Source: Tomocerus qinae (lineage: Eukaryota > Arthropoda > Collembola > Entomobryomorpha > Tomoceridae). Taken from it: 64,000 bases of DNA. Below are positions 20,901-35,900 of this stretch, in pieces. A model generated the notes under the pieces. It saw only the letters and a list, made by a program, of their open reading frames with translations, was not told the DNA's origin and did no database searches. The stretch is taken from NCBI GenBank assembly GCA_020055645.1, contig CM034548.1, positions 620,001-684,000 on the forward strand. Direction: 5' to 3'. Numbering within the stretch: the stretch's first letter is position 1; each line of letters opens with the position of its first letter. The position numbers and the translations under genes were made by a program.

Positions 20901-23900
20901 AGACACCCTATTTTGATTTCATTAGGATTTTTATATTAATAATGATCAACTTTGACTTTATTTCGAATTTGATGGTCAATATTAATCTATTTTAATTTAC
21001 TTCCATTTTTATAGTCAACAATAATAGTTTTCTGTTGATTTTATTAATTAACGTATTTTTACTTTGAATTTCTATTCATTTTGATATTTAATATCAATCT
21101 ATTTACAATTTCTTAGCACTATTCGACTTTCTCTTAATAATATTGTTGTAATTTTGCTTTGTATCCATATTTATAGTCAATATTAATCTATTTTCAATTT
21201 ATTAGCCCTTTTCGACTTCCTTCATTCTGCTACCTTATACGTACACTTTTCACTGCTTTTTCAACGAAATATTCAAAGTGCAATGAGTACAAATATTGAC
21301 TTTGGAGAACGTGAAATTGCTTTGTCAGTCGGTAGACACGAAAGAGGTGTGCCATCTTGCGTTGTTTAGCTATAGAAAAGGAGATTTATACAAAGACTGT
21401 GTCCCATTATTTTAAACCGGCCATTCATTTTACTTTGCTTTCGGATATATCACATTGTAAGTCAAAACGAAAGGTTTTCCATAAGGACGGAAGTAAATAT
21501 ATAGAAAAATTGCAAAATGACTAATGCACGGTGTGCAGACGTTATTGAAACCTAGACCTAAAACTTGATGGTCAAAATAGAAATGAGGCTGACAAAAAAT
21601 ATATTTTTCAATTATCTAATTATCATCTAACCGCCATTCGAAATAAGCTAGATTCCTTTGTGTGAATTTATTCACATTGTTGTTACCGCCAGGGTTTATT
21701 GACAGGCTCGTCTATTCTATGCCGCAGTTCGTCGCAGTATGTTGTGTCACAGCGTATACTGCAATAATGCTGGCTGAACTGAACAGAAAGCTATTAACTG
21801 AAACTGAATATCTACCGACAGGAAAATCCCTATCGACGGACAGAATGGATAGGCATTCCCATATAATATCTCCTATATTTAATAATTGCCCTTGAATAAA
21901 CTAATCTGAATCAGTGATGCGCATTTGTTGAAAAGTAGTCATCTTTATAGTAATCTTCCCACTACCTACGTATCAAATAGTCATGACAGTACTCACCAGA
22001 GTCACCACACCCCCTAGTCGTAGTAAGTAGTCACCAAGTTGTCTTAGTAAATGATAAAGTGATGTTCTTGTCACCACTCCAAACAGTTCCACAAAAGGAG
22101 TCACCCAATACTCATTTCTTCTGAGGGTTGTACAAAAATAGTCACCTAATAGTCATCAGCCATAGTTTATAGATACCAATAGTCACCCAATATTCATCAG
22201 ACATAGTTTATAGATACCAATAGTCACCCGATAGTCATCAACCATAGTTATAGATACCAATAGTCACCCAATAGTCATCAGCCATAGTTTATAGATACCA
22301 ATAGTCACCCAATAGTCATCATCCTTGACAGCACAATAAAAGTAGTCACGAAATAGTCATTAGCCGTAGTTAACCAATACGATAATAGTCACTCTATAGT
22401 CATTATTAGCTTGATTTTTAATATGTAGCGGAGCTGCTTTATAGAATGACCAGTCTGTCTGTCCGTCTGAATTTAAGAACGGCCGCGCTGGTGATAATCA
22501 GTTCAAACTTAATATTATTATGCACAATCTATGGTGGAAAAATAATGTAGTAGTTTAAGTCTAATCCTTTTTTAGTGTAGGGACCTGCTACTATTTTGGA
22601 TCGCTCGAAGGCTCTAAATATCAATCTCAATTTTGAAATGTAGTCAAAAAAGTAGTCAGTTATGAATGGTCCGCTGAAGATTATAGTGGAATTTATAAAA
22701 GACTTATCCATGTATTAAATTTTGAAATGTAATTTTGCAGAAATTAGCAATTCATGTCTCAAATCCTTGGTCGCCTGGTAATTTTTATAAAAACTAAAGG
22801 GCCGTATTGCAATTATTACCTTATATACCTCTCGGAATTTCCAAGGATTCTTTATAAAAAATTATATTATAGCCATTATAGTCACCCAAGTAGTCAGTAC
22901 TAAGCTGATCCCTCCAAGATTGTCATTCGTATAGTCATTCTCCAATTATAACTTTTCAAAATAGTCACCCAAATAGTCATCCTTGAATTGGATCAAATTT
23001 TAAAGTCACCGGTAAAGTCATCGCTTTATTGGCGCACCCACTATAGTCCCCCAAATAGTCATCCTTGAATAGGATTATCTTTTATAGTCACGTCTATAGT
23101 CATCGTTTTAATAGTACACCCACTATAGTCACCTGCATAGTCAACGTTGACCCTCCGAGATTGTTTATCAATAGTCATGACTTTAAAAAATTTAGACCCA
23201 AAATAGTCAATTGTCGATAGTCATCGGTGACTATGATGACTACAAATGCGCATCACTGATCTGAATTCATTGTAGTTTGTCTGGCCGAATATTTAGTTAT
23301 CAAAAATTCTGGTAGATTCTGACCATTAAAATCTTATATGTATCTGTATGTTCGGCTTATCTCCCGGAATCATTTTCGCTCAAAGTCATTACCACCATTT
23401 GACCTCTCCTGTAATGTCCTTTTCGAAATCAACAACAAAACATTTATCCGACCGAAACACAATAGTGGATAATATAGGTATACACTGTCTCAGACAGAAT
23501 CAACTCCCATCAGCCAGGTATTATCAATAATGCCCACTTAAGCGTGTATTAATGTATTAAACATTTAATGAAATCAGAATTTTCACAATTTAATCCGAAA
23601 AAGGCATTATAAAAGTCAAACGAAGTCACCACCGCTAAGAAGCAGTCTTCGGAGTGATCTTAGGTGTGAGGGAGGACTAAAATATGAAAGAACTCGCACC
23701 GAACATATAAACTTATTGGGATATTTTCTGGGAAGTGAGTCGTAGAATCTACGGTTGTTAGGGCTGACTACAGTAATAAAAAAACTAGGGGTGATCCACA
23801 TATTACGACCCCCTCCCTCTTCTTTCATCATATTTGATGGAACCCCTATGATATTATGTAAACATTGGTCCACACCTTTACATGGAAGAAAAACTTAGAA

Positions 23901-26900
23901 AAAAGAAATTCAATTCGAAGACCTAAAATTTTATTTTTAAAGCATTCAAAGGGTAAAATCCAGAATTAATTTGAATCAGAATGTTTATTTTCAGTTTTTG
24001 GCTTATTTTTACCCGATTCTTTACTATTAATTTTTGCAATTTAATTTCTGTTGATGACATAATCATGAGCTTCGACCCTCTTCCTCCCTCTGTCAACAAG
24101 TGTAAGCATTTCCCTGTACCCCCTCCCCCTTAACGTGTTGACGTAATATGTGGATCACCCCTAATGAGTGTTTAGTTTAGCTTTATTCATGTGTCAATAT
24201 AGGTTCAATCGAATACAAAGTAAACAAATCAGTAGGCACAGGTAATACTGGTCACTGCTCTTATTCCCAAGACACCCTCCATATCACACACTAATAATAT
24301 CTTTACTCTACATAAACATAAACTGGGGCATGCGCATGGGATTCTTTCACTATTCTTGAATAAATGTTTGTATATATGTCCGTAATATTTTGTAACTAAT
24401 GAGTAAGGGTAATATTTTGTAACTAATGAGCAAGGGTAATATTTTGTAACTAATGAGCAAGGGTAATATTTTGTAACTAATGAGCAAGGGTAATATTTTG
24501 TAATTAATGAGCAAAGCCTAGACTACTGAGTCCAATCAACGGTCTATGAAATTCGGGCCAATGCGCAGTCGCTAGAAAATTACTGATTGCAACATTTTCT
24601 AGCACACTTTGTGTGCTAGGATTCAACTAGTATAAGTAAATTATTTTTTTAAAATTACAATATAACAATTATTTAAGGTTCAGGGGTGGTTCAAAATACG
24701 GGGAAATTCAATGAGGGGCAGGTAATGGGGAAGTATCTATGGCTACGATTTAAAATACACAGAGCCATAGAAATTTACTCTATGACAATACAGCAAAATG
24801 AATAGGGCATAAAAGTGACGATTTTTTTTGGGAAACTTGGATCTAGTCCGAGAATATTGGTCGTAGAAAGACGAAGTTGGTCTCTAAAAACGCAGAAAAT
24901 GTCAATTTATAGCAGCTTGCACTTAGATTCCTAATTTTTACCTCTGGTTACAAGATATTAATTAAAACTGCAATAACTCGCAAACGAAGGCAAAAGGTAG
25001 AAATCTAAGTGCAAGCTGCTATAAATTGACATTGTGTTTTTAGAGTCCAACTTCGTCTTTCTACGACCAATATTCTCGGACTAGATCCAAGTTTCTCAAA
25101 AAAAGTTAAGAGCAAATATGATAGTCAAGCCCAATCGTCATTAGAAACCATACCTACCTCTTAATAGAAATTATTATATTAATTCCTTTCAATAATACAA
25201 AAACTCATTTTCTCTTTCAGCCACCATTAGTTGTTTCACTTTATCAATCAGTTGCATTGCTTGTATGTCATATCCTTGCATACAAATTTTCGAGGTAGCT
25301 TATTCCACGCTAGTATTGCCAGTGTACAAAATTTACCACTTTTTAGCCTTTTTTACCATCACAGTGGTAAAAATGCACTTAATGGTAAAAATGCATTTAA
25401 TGGTAAAAATGGTAAATTTTAGCAATTGATTAGACAGCTGAGTACAGATACACTAGACTTCACAAAATATAATTTTTAAAACTTTATTTTCTATGAAATA
25501 TTTCTAATTTAATTGCAATTAATTTCTCAATCGGCAAGAGTTGTTAGCGGCGCCATTGGTTGAATCAAAAGCTGGTGTAGTCATAGTGAGATGGTTAATT
25601 TACATAATAAAGTTGGCCGTTCCGCATACTGAAAATGGAATTTCACTTTTTTCATCGTGGATCTAAATTGAACCATTTAGATTCAAGGCTATTATGACCT
25701 CTGATATATGATGACGTCACGTTCCTAGGAGCAACCAAATTTTGACCATGGCTTGGTCATAAGCCGTGGATCTTAATCGTTCAATTTAGATCCACGATGA
25801 AAAAATGTGAAATTCCATTTTCAATATGCCCGGAACGGCCAACTTTACCATACCTACTATCAGCTTTGGGTTGAATCCTACTCTAATTGATGATGAACAC
25901 TTATCAATTTGTGACAACAATGATCATCTGCTAAGCTATTTCATACTTTGGCACCGAATTTTATTCAAAATTCTAACACGAAATTTAAATGAAACTACTT
26001 TTTACCATTTTTATCATTTATATCACTTACCACTACTTTTTAGGTAGTGGAATTTAACGTTAAATACCATTAAAAACCACTTACCACTGGTAAGTGGTAA
26101 ATGGTATTTTGTACACTGAGTATTGCAGAATGTTGTACCGATTTTCGTTTAAGGGCCGTTCTACAGTTATATAATGTACATAAAGGAAAGGTTCTATTGT
26201 TATTAGTTATATAGTTTTATTTTGAACCAGTCTTTTGTACCAGCAAAATTGACCACTAAATTTTTCCAGATAAGTTTTACATAACAGACACTTTGTCTCT
26301 CAGCTAATGTAAGTATACCAAATTTTTGCAAATATAGACATATTAATTTTTTGTTGTTTTGACTTTCTACACTTGCTTTTCTTAAATTTTTTATATTTAC
26401 ATAATCTGGGATACATATAGCTTAGTATAAATCTATTTATACAATCATTGATGCATTTTAGCAATCGATAAAACAAAAGAGAGTAAGAGAGTACACATTG
26501 CTTTTAGAGGGATTAGTCGTTTTATCGTATGAAGTTTTCCTATTGCTGCTTTGGTTCTTTTTTCTACATAATCTAAATGATTCATGAATGACATATTAGT
26601 ATCATATATTATTCCGAGATATTTGAACGTATATACTCTCTTAATATTATTACCATGTATTACTACAGTGTCAAATTCACAATGTTAATGTATCTTGAGA
26701 TTTATGAAATATCATGTACTCTGTTTTCTCTAAGCTAATTAGCAAGTAATTTATTAGGCACCAATTATTAATACGTTCTAGATTTTGATTAATTCCACTA
26801 ATTGCTTCATTAATATCACAATTGGGATGACAGGTTCGTTTTGGCTGTGGATTGGTAGTTCGGGGAGGTCAGTACCATGTACGAGTCTTTCGGCAAGTAG

Positions 26901-29900
26901 AGGGGAGTTGTTCAGAAGAGAGAGAGAGTTGGCTGAATCCGATGAACTTGAGTGCTGTGGGCCACCTGGTAGTGGATGTGACTTACCCGACAGTCGACTT
27001 TGAGGTGCCGACGATGATGGAGACCTACTCCGCCTCCGTTCCTATTTCGTTTGGACTGACCAGAACTCTCTGCAGACCTCAGCGCCCTCTGCCTTCCACT
27101 GATTTGAGACTCAGCATCTGCCTCTCCAGCCAGGACGACTGCACTCGCGACTTTGCTACCGTCTTCGAACAGCCCATTCACGCGCTACAAGTACAAATAG
27201 CCGATATCTGTATTTCACTTGACATTTAGTGAGCACAACGATTTGAATTTGACGGCGGGATCCTTCGTACCATGAAGGTCAGTACTGTACCCCACTACTA
27301 ACTACTAGTATTTAGTCATGAATACTTTCATGGTACAAAGGATCCCGCCATCTTTCCATTAAATCGTTGTGCTCAGTAGATGTCAAGTGAAATACAGATA
27401 TCGCCTATTATGCCAAATTATAATAATAACTCGAGCCCGTTCAACTCTACCCCAACGCATACCTAAGTGTACTAGATTTTACTTACGAAGGTATGCTTTA
27501 TGGTACATAAGTGAAAAAAATGCTTGTTGCAGAAAGACGGTAGGGTGACCATAACAGTTGGATGTGAACTCTGGGCCAGAAACCTGACATACCGACTGCA
27601 AATTGTAGAGAAGTCTCCTAGAGTGCTAATTGCCAGAAGTGCGCCAATCAAGTAAGAAAACTCAATAACTTTTTTACACTGGAATTTTTGAGTGAGGAAA
27701 AGGTGGTTCTTTTGGTAATCTAATGTAGAGTGGAGTGGAGTTCGAGATTCTCCCTGAATGTATCACGAGGGAGCATTTTGCCTTGTCGTGGCTCTCTGCG
27801 GGTGACAGTCTCTAGTCCGAATTGTGCTCCTCCGACCAAGGACAAGATACGCATCCATGGCTATGAAACGTTGATGGTGCCTAATCTCCTTGCTTCTGGT
27901 CATCCTTTTTACATCGGCGAACAGCTCATCCATTCCCATCTAAAGTTCGTTAATATAAAATGCAGCATCTTCCCGCAAAGGCAATTACACTTTGTCTAAC
28001 TCATTTGTATATTAAGTCTTTTTTTTAAATTTTTTATATAAACACTATACGGGGGCAGTTAAAAGTGACCATAGGGATTACAATGCATAGGCTGAGGTTA
28101 TGGACAATGGTTTTTTCATAATTTCCCATAAGGGGCATGTAAGCCCTGTGGTCACTTTTAATGACCCCTTACTGTAGATACCCAGAGGATTTCTTTGGAA
28201 TATAATGACAGGAATCCTCGAAAAGGGTACCTTTAAGCGCCAGCCACACCGACGGCGTAACCGATACGCCCGTAACAGTTACAACATGATAGCGTATCGG
28301 TTACGTCGTCGGTGTGGCTGGCGCTTTACAGAGCTGTAAAAATATTTCATTCGGCAGTATAACTATTTTCAAAGCATTTTTTAAGGGTGGTAAATGATTT
28401 TTTAGGGCTGTAAAAACAAATTCTATAGGCTTTATAATCAATAATAAACTGTGTTACACACAGGTGTAGGAAATAAGTAAGAGGTGATGAAATTGTAAAG
28501 CAAGGTGTGGGAGGACAAGATGATACGCATTCTTGAATATACAGCAAATTAGAAGAGACGGGGAATAACAGACGGTATAAATTCATGGAGTACATTTTGA
28601 ATTTGCGTCCTCCACTGAGTTAAAAATGAACTGTTGAACTTAGTGGCTAATCGCAGAGCTGAGTGAACTTAAAGAGAGCAGATATAGTGACAGGTGACGA
28701 TGTTAGGCTATTAGCTGACAAAATCAACTTGAGTCTAAATATACTGTGGAGATAGGTGTGGAGCACTTATTGAGTAGGCTAAAAGGGAAGGGAAACACAT
28801 AATACGATGATTAGTGACACACTGGTACCATGCGGTAGATAGGAAATACGTAGTCCACTATCAGAGTTCCAACTATAAGTTCAAAATATACTGTTGAATT
28901 GATTGGCTAATCGAAAATTAAAAGAAATACATAGTACGATGATAGGTGACAACAGACGAGTTCCACGATCCGAATTCTAAAAAGTCAATGTAATGAAGTA
29001 ATTGCAGGACGCGGGACAGGGACGTAGAGCAGAATACGCAGTGGATATACGAAATTTAAGTCAACGTGGATTGAGAGGAACAAGTAAAACACGTGTCGTT
29101 TCAGCGGCGAAATGGTATGTCGCATCGTATTGCACCACTGGAGAGGAATGGAACGGTCATGGAAATTAAGTCACTCCGCAAGAATGGGGGGTGTGACCAA
29201 TTTGGCCCATTAACGAACTCAGACCTAAAAATTACGTCTTGTTTCATAATCAGAAGACAAAATTCAAAAATTTGAATTCTATCAAAAGTTATTGCCCGTA
29301 CATCTTTAACATGGAAGAATAGGTACACAGACAGACAAATACATAAAGTATTCACAAGAATAAGAGCTGGAACCTCTTTTAATAAACTGTGTTACACACA
29401 GGTGTAGGCAATAAGAGGTTCAAAAGGTCAAAGGTGAACAACAACGGTAAAATTTTATGTTAAACATCGCGGGGCCCCAAGCGGCACCCCATTGAGCCCC
29501 CACGACATACTGGCCCTGAAATGCATTTTCAATACATTCGGTAACATGATAAGTGTTTAGGAGTCAAAAGAAGTGGTTAGAATGTACAGAATAAAAGTTG
29601 CACGTTTACCCAGACGGGAGAGAAAGGTATTTGTTATCTAGTATTTCAAAATTTGTTTAAAAAGTTTTTTTCGGAAGAACTATTACACGACTTTATACGA
29701 TGTACAGAACCAATTTAATTTTGAAAACACAGGCTGTTGAAAAGACCCTTTTTCTGTTTTCGCATTTGTTTCTTTCTCTCTCGGTTTTCTTGCAGGTTTT
29801 CTTGTACACTTTCTTTTTTAATTAGGGCATGATCTGCATTCAAAAGTAAAATTTAATTTGGGAATTCAAGGTAAGTCAAGGAAGAGTATGATGATGAGTA

Positions 29901-32900
29901 ATGGAGTAACAACTTAAATAAAATAATTGACGAATTTTACCGCCGAGTAAAACTGTTAACGTCAATTGGAGGAACGAAACGTAAAATATATGAAAAGTAA
30001 AATAAAATAAGGGGTACTACTTACGTGTAAAACGAATTCGTCATAAATGGTAGTTCGTGATTACTTCAACGGTTTAGTTTAGTCAAAATGAAGTACCCAA
30101 AGGGATGTACCTTTGATGAGTGATGAAATAACAAACGGAGAGGAGAGAACTGTAAAAATAATTTCACGATGACTGAACTTTTGAATAGTGAAGGTAAATG
30201 TAATGACGAAATCAACGTTAAATAGGTGGAACGAAACGTTAAATAGGTGGAACGAAACGTTAAATAGGTGGAACGAAACGTTAAATAGGTGGAACGAAAT
30301 GTAAAACATTACGAAATGCAAAATATGCGAAAATTGAAGTACGAATTGTAAAGTGACGCTTGACAGGGGCGTAAAGCAGAATACGCAGTGGATATACGAA
30401 AATACATGTTAGTGTAGTGGAATGAAAGGAACAAGTAAAACATGTGACGGGTCTGCGGGAAACTGGAATGTCGCATCATATTGCATCATATTGCATCATA
30501 TTGAAACTGGAATGAAATGTAACGGTCATCGAAATTAAGTCACTCCCCATGACCTGTGGGTGTGACCGATGTGGCCCATTAAAGAAACTCAATCTTAAGC
30601 CATACGTCTTGATTCAGGATCCGAAGACAGAATTAAAAATTTTTTTTCTGTCAAAAGTTATTGACCATACAGCTTATGCATGGAGGGGTGGATACACCGA
30701 CAGACAGACAGACACACAAACAATAATAAGAGCGAACCTCTTATTAATAATGTCAATTGGCAAGTAATAAAATAAAGTTAATTTATTTTATTATTAGTAA
30801 TTATGTGGTTTGACATGACGTAGATACAATGTATACTATGTATTTTTTTAAGACTTTTAAAACAAGTTTTTAATTATGGCAATAATATTGGCAATAGAAT
30901 CAAGTTATTTTAATAATAAATCTATTAAACTACGGTACAGCTTAAGGTAATCTACTAATGTTTATTTTACATTATATTTACTTCATAATAGACTTTTACT
31001 TACAGAGGTTTCCAATGAGAACTGTTCCAATATACTAATTTAATTGTACACTGAAGAAGTTTAGTTTTATTTCAACTCAGAATCACAAAAATAATCAAAA
31101 AATGAAATCTAGCCAAAGATGAACAATTACTTTACGTTAAAGGTTAGAACTACTTATTTAAAAAGTACCAATTTTTGAGAATGAAATATAAAGAAGGACA
31201 GGATCTTAGAACTACAGGACAACTAATATAAACACGTCTTCATCCTACGGCATCCAACAGAACAATAACCTTAACACACATAGGATGACTTAAAATCAGA
31301 AAATTTCATTTTACATATTTATAATACTGATACTGATCTCATTGACGATACTCAGAAGGTTGATCTTATTGTAAGTCTGCCTATAAACTGAAAGTAGAAT
31401 TTCTTAGGATATTTATTTTTCAATTGGTTGTAATTACAGATTCTCCAGAATTTGCTTCCAGTACATTAACACAGCTATTGACTTGAGTGTTGCTGTAGTC
31501 TTAGAGCACTGCATGCACATGCATCCGATTCACACAGTTTCAGGTACAGTCAAAATAGTATTCTATTCTATCCCTCTTTCACAATGTTCTCCCATCAACA
31601 ATAGTTTTCGAATTTTAAGATGGCGGATGGGGTTCTTGGAGTTCTTGGAGTTCCTGCTCTTCCAATTGTGGACTCATAGGAAAACAGTATCGCTTCCGGT
31701 TCTGCGACTCTCCTCCACCCACCACAAGCTCCACTTTCTGCAAGGTAATTTATAAGACAAAAGCTTTATAGAATATTTAAGCATTACTTGTATGAATTAA
31801 ACTGCTGCGGATGTGGTTAAGTTACGTTTACGTCTGTTAATTAATTTATTGGTTTTAGATATCCTACATGCTCAATTTGGTCCTCCTCTTCTCTCTTTTC
31901 TTCCTTCCCCCTTTTGACTTACCGTAAATATCGATATAATTCCACCTATCGAAATAATTCCGCGTACGCAGAATTATTTCGATTTTACTTCGCTTTTTAG
32001 GCCGTTCTAGCAAATAATTCCGCGTATCGAAATAATTCCGCGTACCTTTACCTGCGTATTCATGTTAATGTAAGTAAAAGGCAAATTTACTGAATAAAAT
32101 AGATAAGTGCATATGTACTATGTACAGGGTGTCAAATGTCTATCGAGGCCCCCTGTATCGGAATAACTGGAAGTAGTACAGTACAGCAAAACTGTTGATA
32201 CCAATCAAAAGGCCGTCCAAAGTTGTACTAATGAGGGTACTTTGATAAGTGTCACTTACCCTTAAGGGTTTCAAAAAATAACTAAAAATAAAAAGTAAAA
32301 AAATAAAAATAAAATGATAAAATAAAATCTGCCCGTCTTCCAAGTTTTTGGTTTTTTCCTGGCCACAAAACTTTATATTTCCAAGAATGGGTTTCACAGC
32401 TTTTCTTAGAATGACTTTAGTGATTTGTCCAACCATTTTCATCAAATCGGATGTGGTCAATTTTCCAACTTTTTGCGGGTTTTATCATAATTTTTAAAAC
32501 TAGCAAAAATGTCCACCAACGATTTTGATTACAATTAGTGGAAAAATCGCTAATGCGATTCTAAGAAAGGCTGTGAAATTTCGATTTAGAAATGAAAAGT
32601 TTTGTGGCCAGAAAAAATCCACAAACTTGTCAAGAAATTTGGCTTTTAAGATAAAGACTATTAAATTATGTGAAGAAACCTCGATGACTAACTAAGGTCA
32701 GCAACCAGTTAAATGTTACTGCTATAGTAGCAGTACATGCGATTGGAACAGACCCCGATCAATGATTATGATATTTTACTGCCTTCGGACAACGAAGACA
32801 TGGACCTCGACCTAGTGCATCCGATGGATATATCCCTGTCTTCAGAAGATGAAATATGAATCCATGTTTTATTAACCTCTTTCTCATTTTTAGCTTTTGC

Positions 32901-35900
32901 AATGAAAATTAAATAAAAATTGACAGTTTGAAAAATAATTCCGCAGCAGCTGCGGAATTATTTCGACTATTCGCCCGTTTTTTTGTTTGTTTGAAACAAT
33001 AATTCCACGCGGAACTATATCGATATTTACGGTATACGTTTTCGCCCCTCTTGCTTCTACATTTCCCGTGTTGTCTGCTTTTTCTTTTCCTCTTCCCTCT
33101 TTTACTTACCATCAGTTAATATCTGGCATTGGAAAAAGAAGTACATTTTAGGAGTCGTGTAGGAGTAAAGTCTTTTAGGAATTTCTCTCGTAGGATGTTG
33201 TACCTGTACCAGACAGCATTAAGTCGCACAAGTCTTGCTGTTCCACTTTCAACAATATGTATAGACCAGCCACAAAATAATTGGACGAATAAAACTCCTG
33301 TCCTGTCGCCTCACACTTCATGTTGAACTAGGCAAAATTAAGGCCCTGGATCTTTTTTCGTCCAGGTTTAAAAAAACTCGAGAGTATTTCATTTTCGACC
33401 ATACAGAGCAGTGAAGAGTTTGCCATTGGAGATACTTCATTTTAGTGTATTTTATTGTTTCAGTTTTTTTACTTTTTGTCTTAGGATTTTTTCATTCCTT
33501 AGAGAGGGCGAAGCACAGCCTATAGGCATTTATTATTTATTTTTATTTATTCCTCGATGATGTGACCATTAGGTTTATACATTGTAGTAGTCAAGGCTGT
33601 ATTGAGGGCATGGGAAGCAAATGCACACCCCCAGAAATCCAAGAAAAAATAAATTATTTTCTCAAAATGTCACTCACTGTCAAAATAGATTTTTGACTCG
33701 TTTTAGACAAAATGCGCGCGAATATGTTCAATAGGTGTATGACGTTACACGGTATTGCCCCCTCCGAAATCGACTTCTAAATATGGTACTGATAGTAATA
33801 TTAATACTGTTACAATGTTTAATATTAATGTCCACTTGCTGAGTAAACTGCAAATTAGTAGCTTTTGTTATAAATAATTGATGAAAATTCAAAATTCGAA
33901 AAATTCTCACCGCATCGGCCGAAGCATCGGCATCCCCAAATTAAATATGCCGATACACGTGAAGCGGCGAATAGGCCAACTTTCCACATCGGTGCATCCC
34001 TATCTAGGATACCAGGATACTGTACAATTTCCACCAGCAGTAAAATGAAATGGTTTAAAATTGCAAAAACTCTGTGTTGACGTGACAGGGAGATGCAATT
34101 GAAGAAGTTCCGTGCTCTTCCGCTACGAATTGTTCAGGGGGAGAGGACGGCGTGAATGAAGAAGGGCGAATAGTCCTCCGGGCCACTGAGTCGTCTTTGC
34201 TTCACTACGAACACGAGGGCGGGACAGACGGTCTCCACTACGATGACTACAATGACTTGGAACTGGAAAGGGAGGAGGAGCTATGGACACAAGGGCACTC
34301 TCTCAACTTCAGTTTCCAAGGGACTGAAGGCTGCGAGTGCGGCTGCCACTTGCGAGACTTGACGCCTGGTGTCAACAATACTTTGAGCGTCTATGTGGCA
34401 ATCAACGACTCTTACCCCTGCCCCGAGGACAGCCTCATTGCCAACTCATCTGAAAGCGAAGGACGTCGGGGAGGACTCAAGTGGACTTTGCATGTCTGAC
34501 TCTTTTACCATTTTTCTACCTTCGCCTTCCGATTTTGTTTTAAAGGTTCATATTCATATGTCTTTTTGTTGATATTTACCAGGCGAGAGAAGAGGAACGA
34601 CACCTGCGCGTTGTTTTCATGGATTGGAATACTCAGTGCATTACTTTGGCAGTGCGGGATGGAGAAACAGCTGACTCGGATCTTTTGAAGATGATATCGG
34701 GAGAGCGCATTGGGAGGGGGGGCGGAGTTGTCGTTCAATCCAACGGGCCAACCCTCACAATTCTCCCCACACAAATTCTCACCTCCTTCCAGGCAAAGTG
34801 CTCTCCTCAGTTCCTCTTTTTTGTTGTCTACGCCTACGACTTCCTCCCTGCGACCCTTGAGCCATATCCCGGTGAGTCTCCCATTTCTTTCAAACCGTAT
34901 ATTCACTCAGAAGTATATACTTACCAGTATTGGGTGTGAGCTCTATTTAAGTCCTCCATTATTCCTCTCACTCAAATGAGAGAATCATATGGCGGAAAAG
35001 ACTCGTCCCCATTTTTATATCGATAAAAAGGTCTTCCCATAAGTCTCATTCACATGACCATTTTAAAATTCAACCCAATCTCAGACATACAAAATAAATT
35101 AAGTAGCGGAGCTGCTTTATAGGAATGCCTGATCTGTCTGTCTGTCTATCTGTCTGTCCGTCCGTCTGTCTGTTAGCACGATAACTCAAGAACGGTTTGA
35201 GATAACCAGTTCACCCTTTCTGAACATAATCTAGGGATAAAAACTGAGGTTGAGTTTGAATATGGTTAGCATCGGACACACCTCCTGCCTGTGGTCGTGG
35301 TTCAGAAACTAAAAATTGGTGTACCTTTCGTTGTCGACATTGTAGAACGTCATGAAATAACTCTTTCGAAAGGTTAATCGTTAAGTTTGAACATGGCTAA
35401 CATCGGACACACCCTCTGCCTGTGGGCGTGGTTAAAAAACTAAAAATTGGTGTAACTTTTGCTGTCGACATTGTAAAACGTCATGAAATAGCTCGTTCGA
35501 AAGGTCATTCGTTAGGTCAGATCAATGTCAAGTCATCTGGGTCGAAAGGTCAAAGGTCATTGGAAAAATGTCAATTAACGCGGCAAGCCCTCTCCGCTAC
35601 TTTTTTACATCCATTGGACATGGTTTATTATATTATGTCCTCCCAAAGGCAAAGTCCTCCAAAGCTCAACATAAGGAGAAGTCATAAACTCAAGACTCAA
35701 ACACATGCGAGATCACAGTCACCGACTGAGTCACGTGGCTAACAGAGTCGCACCGAATTCGAAGAAAAGATTTTTAAAAAAGTTGCCTTAAAACCCAAAC
35801 ATTTTTCCCGCTTCGCACAAAAATGGGCCGCAGCCAAAATAATTTGTCACCAGGGCCCTGGTGACTTATTAATATAAAATATTCATATCAATTATAATAA

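Noticed and set aside
20301..20916. Short open frames around 20.3-20.9 kb
   Set aside because: They fall in the minisatellite and the transposon-like element with ~33-bp units; no conserved protein features.
34505..34979. Other-frame open frames over the CUB-like exon (133 codons on the - strand, 89 on the + strand)
   Set aside because: They are shadows of the GC-richer THSD1-like exon at 34583-34871, whose own frame has matching splice sites and phases.
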